In this document: positions 1 through 6,642 of the stretch, one piece after another | Position numbering within the stretch: position 1 is the first letter of the stretch | Layout: every line of letters starts with the position of its first letter | Assembly: GCA_943330925.2 (NCBI GenBank) | Contig: CALQJP020000140.1 | Location: 1-6,642, forward strand | DNA from: Chryseobacterium gleum | GTDB lineage: Bacteria > Bacteroidota > Bacteroidia > Flavobacteriales_D > Sanyastnellaceae | DNA: 6,642 bases | Direction: 5' to 3' | Notes under the pieces: model-generated | What the model was told of the DNA's origin: nothing | Database searches by the model: none | What the model saw: only the letters and a program-made list of their open reading frames with translations | Made by a program: the position numbers and the translations under genes

Positions 1-877
1 CAGCCTGAGCGGTAATGGCAATGCGCCACTTCCGGATTATGTTAGCGGATTTACCGAAATTGAAATTCCCGCCATTGATGCAAAAATGTTTGTTGACGTT
101 GAATTCACCGTGCAATTACCAAATAACGATGAAGCGGGTTTTTATGAAAGAGGCCCGAGGCTGTACGCGGTAATTGATCCTAATAATTTCATTTCGAATG
201 AAGTTCATGAAGAGAATAACATTGCCTGGTTTTCATTAGTAACTGGAACTGATAGTCCTAGCCTGTGGGGAACAGTAACGGATTTAACCCTCGACGTGAA
301 CGTGTGCAATGACCCGGAGGCTTGTAACTACACTCCCGGCGCTAACGTGTCGAATGACGATGCTTGCGTGACTGAAGGAAGCCCCTGCGATGATGGCGAT
401 GCCACAACAGAGGATGATGAGTATGGAGCGGATTGCAACTGCGGTGGAGCGCTCATTCAGATTTTGGGTTGTACTACAAGCACTGCATGCAACTACAACG
501 CAAATGCGAATACGAATGATGGTTCATGCTATTCAATTGGCGACCCATGCGATGACGGCGATACTCAGACAACAAATGATGTATACAACGCTAATTGCAT
601 TTGCGAGGGTACGCAAATCGGAAACGCTGTGAATGAACTGAACGGCGGATTCTCTGTATTCCCGAATCCTTCTGAAGGCGCTTATGCGATCACGGTAAAC
701 GATGGCACAAGCATCATGGAGTTGGAAGTGTTTGACGTTTCCGGTAAGAAGATCATTTCGATCACACCTTACAGCTCACAAGCAACGGTTGACTTGTCGG
801 ACTATGCAAAAGGATTTTATGTGTTGAAAATCCGAACGGCTACTAGTTCACGAACGATTCGTTTGGAGCGGATTTAA
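1..877 (+). CDS. Secreted cysteine-rich surface protein with type IX secretion sorting domain (5' end missing)
   Basis: This is the C-terminal part of a larger gene: the frame is open to the left edge, with the first complete codon at base 2 and 291 residues plus the stop visible. The first 80 or so residues look like a beta-sandwich, and the stretch with VIDPNN and EENNIAW resembles CARDB/Ig-like adhesion domains. Two tandem six-cysteine units follow (305-448 and 470-610), rich in Asp and Asn. The last 80 residues or so contain FPNPSEG, an LEVFDVSGKK strand, a GFYVLKI strand and a basic end (RTIRLERI). This is the pattern of the Bacteroidota type A sorting domain (Por secretion tail), which sends a protein through the type IX secretion system to the surface or medium. 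The family assignment of the tail is firm. The function of the body is unknown; adhesion or a matrix role is a guess. A terminator follows directly, so this gene ends its transcription unit. Confidence 0.92.
   Translation, partial: SLSGNGNAPLPDYVSGFTEIEIPAIDAKMFVDVEFTVQLPNNDEAGFYERGPRLYAVIDPNNFISNEVHEENNIAWFSLVTGTDSPSLWGTVTDLTLDVNVCNDPEACNYTPGANVSNDDACVTEGSPCDDGDATTEDDEYGADCNCGGALIQILGCTTSTACNYNANANTNDGSCYSIGDPCDDGDTQTTNDVYNANCICEGTQIGNAVNELNGGFSVFPNPSEGAYAITVNDGTSIMELEVFDVSGKKIISITPYSSQATVDLSDYAKGFYVLKIRTATSSRTIRLERI
305..448 (+). repeat. Cysteine-rich protein repeat, unit 1
   Basis: This 48-residue unit has cysteines at unit positions 1, 7, 21, 28, 44 and 46. It begins with a CNDPEACNY motif, passes through an Asp/Asn-rich loop, continues with PCDDGDATT and ends in CNCGG. 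The first half matches the common Bacteroidota DPxACNYxPxA motif. The second half matches a PCDDGDxxTxxDxYxxxCxC motif. The acidic loops suggest metal (Ca2+) binding or disulfide-stabilised stalk modules, which is an inference. A 7-residue linker (449-469) separates it from unit 2. Confidence 0.8.
470..610 (+). repeat. Cysteine-rich protein repeat, unit 2
   Basis: This 47-residue unit has cysteines at unit positions 1, 7, 20, 27, 43 and 45. All six align with those of unit 1 after a single one-residue gap. Shared motifs are ACNY, PCDDGD and the closing CxCxG. The DNA of the two units is similar but clearly diverged, so this is an old duplication or a standard domain tandem, not a recent copy. 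The sorting domain begins about 20 residues later. Confidence 0.8.
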
Positions 878-895
878 ACTGGTGTTTTGTTAGTT

Positions 896-936
896 GAAGA
901 TCCCCATCTAATTCAGGTTAGATGGGGATTTTCTTT
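896..936 (+). terminator. Intrinsic (rho-independent) terminator after the secreted-protein gene
   Basis: Bases 900-911 (atccccatctaa) pair perfectly with 918-929 around a 6-base loop. The stem can extend outward through 896-899 with 930-933, including one G-U pair. A T-rich tail (ttttcttt, 929-936) follows. The hairpin lies 19 bases after the stop at 877. It ends only about 9 bases before the longest possible start of the next gene, so little read-through into the kinase is expected from upstream. Confidence 0.9.
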
Positions 937-944
937 GCTCCGGG

Positions 945-3900
945 GTGTACCTTCGTAGCGCATCACATTCTAATCATGCAATTGGGTTGAATTTCCATAC
1001 GATCATAGTTCGAAAGATTTCTCTTGCGCTTCTTGCATCGGCATGGGGCATGTGTTGGGGAATCTTTCAGCCAATTGTGGCACAGCAAACGATGCCTGAT
1101 GCCAACGCAGATTTTGTGGTGAGCCATCAGCTTATTACTGTAGAGCAGGGCATGGCCTCGCGCGATGTGAAGGATGCGGTTATGGATACACGCGGATTCA
1201 TGTGGCTGGCCACCAGCATGGGGTTGAATCGCTACGATGGCAATAATTTCTTGCTGTTCACCAAAGAGAAAAATGGCTTGCTTTCAGACGATGTTCAAGT
1301 AATTATACCGCATGGCAACAATCGACTCATCGTTCAGAGTTTTCTGCGAGATAATTGGGCGGTAGATCCCGAAAAGAATGTGAATAGCTTTCAGGTGCTG
1401 GATTTAAACTCCTATCGGATCATGCCATTGAAGGAGGCTTTTCCGGACTTGCCTTTTCCTGAAGAGCAACTGCTTCAAATAGCAGAACATGGCGATAGTA
1501 CCTTGCTTTTTTTTCGTGCTACGCCTTATGAAATATGGAGTTACACATCGGGGAATGCATGGCAACGAACATTTGAGTTTTCGCAGTGGAATGAGCAATT
1601 GCCAAAACAACCCCTGCTGTTTATTGAGTTGTTCAACTTGAACCAGCGCGAAGAGTTGTTGATGCGTCCTATTTTTAGGTATAATCTTCCCGGTTATCGG
1701 ATTTCCAAACGAGGAATTACGCCTATTTCCGAATTGAAGTATGGCGCTGGGGTGACCGCTCAGAATGGAACACCCCACATGTATTATGATCCTTCGGCCC
1801 ATGGTGCGACGTTGCTCCCCGATGAGCGCGATAGGGGCTTCTATCGGTACACGGATGAGAACACGCTTATTCGCTCTTCCGAATTGGGTGAGCTGCCTTC
1901 CATTAGCAATCAAGATTGGCACATTATGGCCTCCAATCGTGTGGGAGAGTTTGCCTGTGTGAATCCCGACTTTGGACTTTATCTCTACACGGGCGGAGAG
2001 TATTTGCAGGTGATGAGCCGCGAGCAATTATTGGTGACGTCGGATATAAAAATCTATGCTGTCTATCACGATATGCAAAACAATCATTGGCTGTGTACCT
2101 CCATTGGATTGATTCAGGTTTCCGTTCGGCCGCGCATTTTCACCAATCACTTTACGAAGAGCGAATTCGACAAGGCCGGAATTAATCAGGTGCGAGGAAT
2201 TTATGTCGACCCCACCGGATCTGCCGCAGGTGGAGAACAGATCTATGCCAATGTGTGGAAAAAAATGGCAACAGCTCCGCAAATTCCGCTGAAAGGAAAC
2301 AACGAAGAGTTCTCTTTGATTCCCTTGGTTCAGCATGCTGATCACTTGTATGCCGGTTTGTTTTTTCGATGGAAGAATGGAAGCAACGTAATGCAGAAGT
2401 TGGCGTTTGATTACTCACCTGCTACCGGGTGGGCCGTGCATAGCTTGAACGATTCATTGGTATTGAGTGGCTCCTCTGAGATTGAGGGTGGAATCTATGC
2501 AGTAAATACCCGCACCGGGAAATCAAGATTGTTGATGCGCTCCAGCAGTTCTATTCCGAATCCTACGATTGTTTACCGTTTTGTGCTGACACAAAAAAAG
2601 GGGTTGGTCGCATTGGCCGAGAATGGTGTTTTTCGATTGGACGGTGATTGGAACATTGTGGAATATTGGGGGCCTAAGGGAGACGCGCAACATCAATTGC
2701 CCATCAGCGAATTCTATGATTTGCATGAGGATAAGCAAGGTGTGTGTTGGCTGGCCACGGCCAATCAGGGGTTGTTTCGCTGGGAGTGGAATGCGTCTGC
2801 AGGAAATTCGAAACCGGTAGTGCGACAATTTGCGATGTCTGAAGGATTGCCTGCCTTGCGCCTCTACCGCATCGAAGAGGATGATCGCGAAAATTTATGG
2901 GTAAGTACCTACAATGGGTTGATGCGCTTCGATAAAAAGTACTTCTCAGCGTTCAATTTTTATACAAAGGATGGCTTGTCGCACAATGAGTTCAATCGTG
3001 TTTCATCGTTCAAAGCATCCGATGGTAAAATGTACTTCGGTGGTGTGAATGGGTTGAATGCGTTCGACCCGAAGCGCGTCGATGAGGTGTATTTCAAACG
3101 GTCATTCCCGCTGCAATTACTTTCCATACAGCGCTTTTCGGATGAATCAGATTCACTGGTGAGTATGCTCGCGGATTGGTACAAGGATCAATCGCTGACC
3201 ATTTCGCATGCCGACCGATTTCTGGCGGTTGATTTCGCTTTACTCGATTATGCGCAGCGGCCGCATCGCTATGCTTATATGCTGGAAGGTGTGGATACGG
3301 AATGGAACCTCATCGAAGGTGGCTCCGTGCGCATCAGTCATTTGTCGTATGGCAATTATACGCTGCGGGTAAAGGCGCAGCTCGAAAACGGTCAGTGGAA
3401 CGAGCAAGAACTACGCATACCGATTAACGTGTTGGTGCCCCTCTATTTGCGATGGTCGTTTTGGTTGGTGTTTCTCGCAGCGCTTGTTGTGGTAGTCTGG
3501 TTGTATGCCATATGGCGAACACGAAGGCTTGAACGTCAGAACCAACGCTTGGAAATAGCAGTAGAAGAGCGCACGCAGGGCCTGAGCAAGGCACTTAAGG
3601 ATCGCGAGCTCTTGCTCATGGAAATTCACCACCGGGTGAAAATCAACTTACAAATCGTATCCGACTTATTGCAATTGCAGAAGGATCAGATGAAGGATGC
3701 CGAGCAAATGGCCTTCATCAGCGATGGGCAGAGCAGGGTGGTGAGTATGGCACTCATTCACCAGAACTTATATCAAAACAACGATTTGACCTCCATACGC
3801 TTCGACATCTTTTTGCAGTCTTTGACCAGTCAGATCTCAGAGTTGTACAGTGCTGATAACCGTGCGATTGTTCTTGAACACAATGGCGGAGAGTTCTACC

Positions 3901-4223
3901 TGGATATTGATACAGCGATTCCGTTGGGTTTGATTACCAATGAGCTAATTACGAACTCGTACAAATATGCTTTTGATACTTCCAATGAAGTAAGAATCAA
4001 TGTCGATTTAGAGTCATTGGGAAGTGGACGTTACAAAATGACATATCGAGATTTTGGACCGGGCTTGCCTGATGGAGTGGATATCCATTCGAACAAAAGC
4101 CTGGGCATGCATTTGATTTACGGGCTAACGCATCAGCTCTCCGGAGAGTTGCACTACTCTTTTGACGGTGGTAGCGTGTTTGAGATGATTTTTAGTGACT
4201 CTCAGTTACGCTCTAAACAATAG
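945..4223 (+). CDS. Membrane sensor histidine kinase: propeller repeats, Y_Y_Y domain, one TM helix, HisKA_2 and HATPase
   Basis: With the GTG start at 945 the protein has 1092 residues. A signal sequence (basic R23-K24, hydrophobic 25-46, VAQQ cleavage region) leads to a periplasmic sensor. Propeller-repeat motifs are clear near residues 80-96 (RGFMWLATSMGLNRYDG), 375-392, 594-613 and 643-711; blades in between are degenerate. A Y_Y_Y domain spans about 756-834 and a single TM helix about 837-858. A coiled linker with VEERTQGL leads to the HisKA_2 H-box EIHHRVKINLQ at 893-903. H896 is the likely phosphoacceptor. The ATPase has an N-box at N999-N1004, a D-box at D1036-G1040 (DFGPG) and a SLGM box near G1054. 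There is no fused receiver or DNA-binding domain, so it should act through a separate regulator, most simply the LytTR protein downstream. Odd points are Ile900 where the family usually has Asn, and an uncertain start: TTG 987 gives a more ordinary signal peptide. Family call is firm; the signal is unknown. Confidence 0.93.
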   Translation: MYLRSASHSNHAIGLNFHTIIVRKISLALLASAWGMCWGIFQPIVAQQTMPDANADFVVSHQLITVEQGMASRDVKDAVMDTRGFMWLATSMGLNRYDGNNFLLFTKEKNGLLSDDVQVIIPHGNNRLIVQSFLRDNWAVDPEKNVNSFQVLDLNSYRIMPLKEAFPDLPFPEEQLLQIAEHGDSTLLFFRATPYEIWSYTSGNAWQRTFEFSQWNEQLPKQPLLFIELFNLNQREELLMRPIFRYNLPGYRISKRGITPISELKYGAGVTAQNGTPHMYYDPSAHGATLLPDERDRGFYRYTDENTLIRSSELGELPSISNQDWHIMASNRVGEFACVNPDFGLYLYTGGEYLQVMSREQLLVTSDIKIYAVYHDMQNNHWLCTSIGLIQVSVRPRIFTNHFTKSEFDKAGINQVRGIYVDPTGSAAGGEQIYANVWKKMATAPQIPLKGNNEEFSLIPLVQHADHLYAGLFFRWKNGSNVMQKLAFDYSPATGWAVHSLNDSLVLSGSSEIEGGIYAVNTRTGKSRLLMRSSSSIPNPTIVYRFVLTQKKGLVALAENGVFRLDGDWNIVEYWGPKGDAQHQLPISEFYDLHEDKQGVCWLATANQGLFRWEWNASAGNSKPVVRQFAMSEGLPALRLYRIEEDDRENLWVSTYNGLMRFDKKYFSAFNFYTKDGLSHNEFNRVSSFKASDGKMYFGGVNGLNAFDPKRVDEVYFKRSFPLQLLSIQRFSDESDSLVSMLADWYKDQSLTISHADRFLAVDFALLDYAQRPHRYAYMLEGVDTEWNLIEGGSVRISHLSYGNYTLRVKAQLENGQWNEQELRIPINVLVPLYLRWSFWLVFLAALVVVVWLYAIWRTRRLERQNQRLEIAVEERTQGLSKALKDRELLLMEIHHRVKINLQIVSDLLQLQKDQMKDAEQMAFISDGQSRVVSMALIHQNLYQNNDLTSIRFDIFLQSLTSQISELYSADNRAIVLEHNGGEFYLDIDTAIPLGLITNELITNSYKYAFDTSNEVRINVDLESLGSGRYKMTYRDFGPGLPDGVDIHSNKSLGMHLIYGLTHQLSGELHYSFDGGSVFEMIFSDSQLRSKQ

Positions 4224-4312
4224 TAGCCTGTTGTGGGAATACAGAACGCTGGTGCATTTCGTCATCAAATTGAGGTGTTTCGTCCCAGTGATGTCGATTA
4301 GAGGGTGACTTT

Positions 4313-4340
4313 TTCGCTAACTTTCAAGGATATTGGCGAA
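4313..4340. repeat. Small imperfect inverted repeat upstream of the response regulator
   Basis: Bases 4313-4320 (ttcgctaa) and 4333-4340 (ttggcgaa) are inverted copies with one mismatch (a G-U pair in RNA), separated by 12 bases. The repeat lies about 80 bases before the regulator start in the non-coding gap. It could be an operator half-site pair or a weak leader hairpin. No T-tract follows, so it is not a convincing terminator. Chance occurrence cannot be excluded. Confidence 0.3.
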
Positions 4341-4352
4341 TGCGTGGATTCT

Positions 4353-4383
4353 AACGTTGATCGCTATGCACAGAGATGTTTTG
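4353..4383 (+). promoter_or_regulatory. Candidate LytTR-type direct-repeat binding site
   Basis: AACGTTGAT at 4353-4361 fits every position of the published LytTR consensus [TA][AC][CA]GTTN[AG][TG]. A degenerate second copy with the GTT core (GATGTTTTG, 4375-4383) starts 22 bases later, leaving a 13-base spacer, and the known spacing is 12-13. The site is 60 bases upstream of a gene encoding a LytTR regulator, so autoregulation is plausible. The consensus is loose: one perfect match in this gap by chance is not rare (roughly one in five by my estimate), and the second copy matches only part of it. Confidence 0.35.
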
Positions 4384-4420
4384 GTAATACTATAAAGATT
4401 GGATTGAGGTGGTGAGTAGC

Positions 4421-5140
4421 ATGAAAATAGGGATAGTTGAGGACGAGTTAATCATAGCAAGCACCATGGCAAGCAAGTTGGTTTCGCTGGGCTATGAAGT
4501 GTTGCCTCCGTGCTCATCTTTCAATGAAGCCATCATTCAGTTGGCTGAAGAAAAACCCGATTTGGTCTTGATTGATATTCGTTTAAAGGGTTACCGTGAT
4601 GGTATTGATTTGGCAAAACACATTCGCAATAACTATGATATGCCTATTGTTTTTGTAACAGCCAACGGTGATCCAGCCACGATCAATCGGGCGAAGGCTG
4701 CTACTCCAAATGCGTATGTCCTTAAACCGTTTACAAAACAGGAGTTGCATGCTGCCATTGAAATTGCCAGGATTAATTATAAACCATCTATTTCAGAAAA
4801 GCCAGCGGGATATTTGGTGTTGAGGATAAGCCATGATTTGGTAAGTATTCAAAGTGATGAAATAGTGTTTTTGGAAAGTGACGGGAATTATGTAAATATA
4901 ATAATGCGAGGTTCTCGGGTACGCAGATTTAGGATTACACTTTCCTTGTTGGAAGAACAATTGGATCAGCAAGTATTTTTCAGGATAAGTCGTTCAGTAA
5001 TCGTGAATTTTAAGTTTGTTGATGAAGTTGAAACGACAAGACTTGCTGTTGAAGGTAAATACATGTCAATCGGAAAGCCTTATCGCAAAAGAGATGAGAT
5101 GCTTTTGGCGTTTAGTAATTTCAGAGAACCTGGAAAATAA
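4421..5140 (+). CDS. Response regulator with receiver (REC) and LytTR DNA-binding domains
   Basis: This 239-residue protein is a typical LytR/AlgR-type regulator. The receiver covers about residues 1-120: acidic pocket E7-D8, phosphoacceptor D52 in LVLIDIRLKG, switch T80 in FVTANGD, aromatic Y99 and invariant K102 in LKPF. The LytTR domain covers about 141-237, with IVFLESDGNYVNI and FFRISRSVIVNF as family hallmarks. It binds DNA as a transcription factor after phosphorylation. I chose ATG 4421 because it places the first receiver beta strand (MKIGIVEDE) at the N-terminus. GTG codons at 4409 and 4412 are in frame and would add four or three residues. A purine-rich GAGGTGG (4406-4412) precedes the ATG and could act as a ribosome site. 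The histidine kinase upstream is the likely partner, across a 197-base gap. The next gene starts 9 bases after the stop, suggesting co-transcription. Confidence 0.95.
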   Translation: MKIGIVEDELIIASTMASKLVSLGYEVLPPCSSFNEAIIQLAEEKPDLVLIDIRLKGYRDGIDLAKHIRNNYDMPIVFVTANGDPATINRAKAATPNAYVLKPFTKQELHAAIEIARINYKPSISEKPAGYLVLRISHDLVSIQSDEIVFLESDGNYVNIIMRGSRVRRFRITLSLLEEQLDQQVFFRISRSVIVNFKFVDEVETTRLAVEGKYMSIGKPYRKRDEMLLAFSNFREPGK

Positions 5141-5149
5141 TCTTTTTTT

Positions 5150-6642
5150 ATGAGTATAATATACCCTTGTGTCAAGCATGTTTTTGCGCTGTTGTTGTTC
5201 ATGGTCATTTCCGGCCGTGCGATAACGCAGGATTTGTTGGGTTTGACCACAAGCAATTATTCAGGGCTTTCAGCTGTCGATTTGAACCCCGGAAACATAG
5301 CAGACAATCGGTTGAAGTTGGAAATTCAATTGACCGGCGTCGGTTTCGGTGTTGCCAATAACTTCATCGGTTTCAATCCAAAATTTCTAGTACGCGATGG
5401 TGGAATTACTTCATCAAGTTATCCGCTTTTGTCGCCTGCTCCTGCCACGGATCAATACACCAATGCTTATTTTGAAGACAATCGGCAAGCGATGGTATAC
5501 GCTAATGCATATTTGCCTGGCCTGCTCATGGCCATCGACAAGAAGAGCGCCTTTACTCTCTCAGGAAGGCTCCGCTCGTATGTGAATGTGGACGGCGTAA
5601 GCAAGGAACTCTATCAATTCATTTATAACTCACTGAATCTGCCGGAAGAGTGGAACAACTCACTCACCAATGGTCAGCTGTCGATTCAAACCATGTCGTG
5701 GATGGAGTACGCTGCAGGTTATGGACGCGTTGTGATGGATGAGGGCCAGCATTTTTTAAAGGTAGGCGGACGAATTAAAGGTTTGCAAGGATTGCAATCC
5801 GCTTATCTCTATGGTGATAATTTGAATTACAGCATAACATCGGATTCAACTATTACTATTTCGAATTCTCAAATAAACTATGGCCATTCCTCCAATTTTG
5901 AGGTGCCCAATGAAAACACTTCTTTCCGGGGTGTTTCCAAGTTTGGACTGGGTTTAGATCTCGGGGTTGTTTACGAATGGCGTCCTGATTATGCTGAGTA
6001 TGTATATGAGATGGATGGTGAAAGCAGTTTGAGTCGCCGTGATCAGAATAAGTATCGCTTGAAGGTGGCTGCCTCGCTCACCGATTTGGGAGGGATTCGT
6101 TTTGTGAAGGGAGGCTCTAGCAGTGATTTCAATGCCAATGTTGTGAACTGGGATATAACCAAACTGGATTTTGGAATCAACCCAGTGGCTGCTTTGGATG
6201 ATACACTTCGAAGCCGTTTTGGTAAAAACACGACCGGAGAAACCTATAAAATGAATTTGCCTACTGCCTTCAGCACGCAAGTAGATTATCATGTTTGGAA
6301 GGGTTTCTATGTCAATCAAACCAACTATTTTGCCTTTGGCTTTAAGTCGAATCCAAACAAGGTGCATGATTTCACAACGGTTTCTATCACCCCGCGCTGG
6401 GAGAATAAAATTGTGGGTGTTTTCATCCCGATTACCTACAACAGTTTGATGGGAATGCGCACCGGTATGGGCTTGCGATTGGGCCCGATTTCAATTGGCA
6501 CCAGCAGCGTATATCCCTATAGTGCTTTCTTGAAGGCCGATGGTTCGGGTACCAAGGAAATACGAGGTATGGATGGCTATGTGATGCTGAAGATTCCAAT
6601 TGCTTTTAAGAAGACAAAAGACCGTGACGGCGATAAGGTGTC
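5150..6642 (+). CDS. Exported DUF5723-type outer-membrane protein, probably OmpA-tailed (3' end missing)
   Basis: An uninterrupted frame runs from ATG 5150 to the right edge (497 codons plus two bases) with no stop. The N-terminus is a signal peptide: Lys9 is followed by a hydrophobic ALLLFMVISG core, with likely cleavage near RAITQ-D at residues 24-28. The mature part opens with a LNPGNIADNR motif (45-54), which together with the following amphipathic strands is characteristic of DUF5723, a Bacteroidota family of predicted outer-membrane proteins. Gly- and aromatic-rich alternating strands continue to about residue 486. The visible end, DRDGDKV (491-497), looks like the start of thrombospondin type-3 calcium-binding repeats. 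These commonly precede a peptidoglycan-binding OmpA domain, so such a tail beyond the window is likely but not seen. The 9-base gap after the regulator suggests one operon. The start is preceded by a run of seven T. I recognise the family by motif and layout, without a database search; its biochemical role is unknown. Confidence 0.85.
   Translation, partial: MSIIYPCVKHVFALLLFMVISGRAITQDLLGLTTSNYSGLSAVDLNPGNIADNRLKLEIQLTGVGFGVANNFIGFNPKFLVRDGGITSSSYPLLSPAPATDQYTNAYFEDNRQAMVYANAYLPGLLMAIDKKSAFTLSGRLRSYVNVDGVSKELYQFIYNSLNLPEEWNNSLTNGQLSIQTMSWMEYAAGYGRVVMDEGQHFLKVGGRIKGLQGLQSAYLYGDNLNYSITSDSTITISNSQINYGHSSNFEVPNENTSFRGVSKFGLGLDLGVVYEWRPDYAEYVYEMDGESSLSRRDQNKYRLKVAASLTDLGGIRFVKGGSSSDFNANVVNWDITKLDFGINPVAALDDTLRSRFGKNTTGETYKMNLPTAFSTQVDYHVWKGFYVNQTNYFAFGFKSNPNKVHDFTTVSITPRWENKIVGVFIPITYNSLMGMRTGMGLRLGPISIGTSSVYPYSAFLKADGSGTKEIRGMDGYVMLKIPIAFKKTKDRDGDKV

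Noticed and set aside
390..632. 80-codon + strand frame rich in Met overlapping the cysteine repeats
   Set aside because: It is a +1 shadow of the repeat-coding frame: the Met-rich translation comes from reading GATGATG-like Asp codons out of phase.
1404..2027. 207-codon open frame on the minus strand inside the kinase gene
   Set aside because: It lies entirely opposite a well-supported kinase frame, its translation is low-complexity and basic with no domain, and it reflects codon bias of the sense gene.
4224..4312. Possible terminator after the kinase stop
   Set aside because: No stable hairpin followed by a T-tract could be found here, so read-through from the kinase into the regulator remains possible.
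4357..4383. Possible Bacteroidota promoter (TTG, 16 bases, ATGTTTTG) before the regulator
   Set aside because: The -7 element needs TAnnTTTG and the TA is missing, so it is too weak to call; it also overlaps the LytTR-site candidate.
5167..5585. Two short + strand frames (5167-5361 and 5397-5585) after the regulator gene
   Set aside because: Both sit in other frames within the uninterrupted envelope-protein frame that starts at 5150, which carries a signal peptide and family motifs.
5954..6367. 137-codon open frame on the minus strand inside the envelope-protein gene
   Set aside because: It is antisense to a continuous sense frame with clear family motifs and shows no recognisable domain.
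1..6642. CRISPR array, tRNA or rRNA gene, insertion sequence or defence system
   Set aside because: No regular spaced repeats, cloverleaf-like segment, transposase motif or terminal inverted repeats were seen; the window is filled by four ordinary coding regions.

Overview
The window reads as a stretch of a Bacteroidota chromosome, probably in or near Flavobacteriales. Three things point there: a type IX secretion C-terminal sorting domain, a sensor kinase built from two-component-regulator propeller repeats with a Y_Y_Y domain, and a DUF5723-type outer-membrane protein. The order is an inference from overall gene style, not from a marker gene. All four genes lie on the + strand. No RNA gene, mobile element or CRISPR array was seen.

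Layout. Positions 1-877 hold the 3' end of a secreted surface protein with two six-cysteine repeats and a sorting tail. A strong hairpin terminator (896-936) closes that unit. Immediately after it, 945-4223 encodes a large membrane sensor histidine kinase with a periplasmic sensor, one transmembrane helix and a cytoplasmic HisKA_2/HATPase core. A 197-base gap (4224-4420) without a gene carries a LytTR-type binding-site candidate and a small inverted repeat. Positions 4421-5140 encode a REC-LytTR response regulator. After only 9 bases, 5150 to the right edge encodes an exported DUF5723-type protein. It has no stop in the window and ends in what looks like the start of a calcium-binding type-3 repeat region, as in OmpA-tailed relatives.

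How the genes may work together. The kinase and the LytTR regulator are the expected cognate pair: the sensor would read a periplasmic signal and phosphorylate the regulator, which would bind DNA. The tight spacing of regulator and envelope-protein gene suggests co-transcription, so the circuit may control or sense the envelope. The upstream secreted protein is separated by a terminator and is probably not part of this unit. I found no clearly new system. The points most worth checking are the substituted kinase H-box, the unusual kinase start beside the terminator, and the candidate autoregulatory site.
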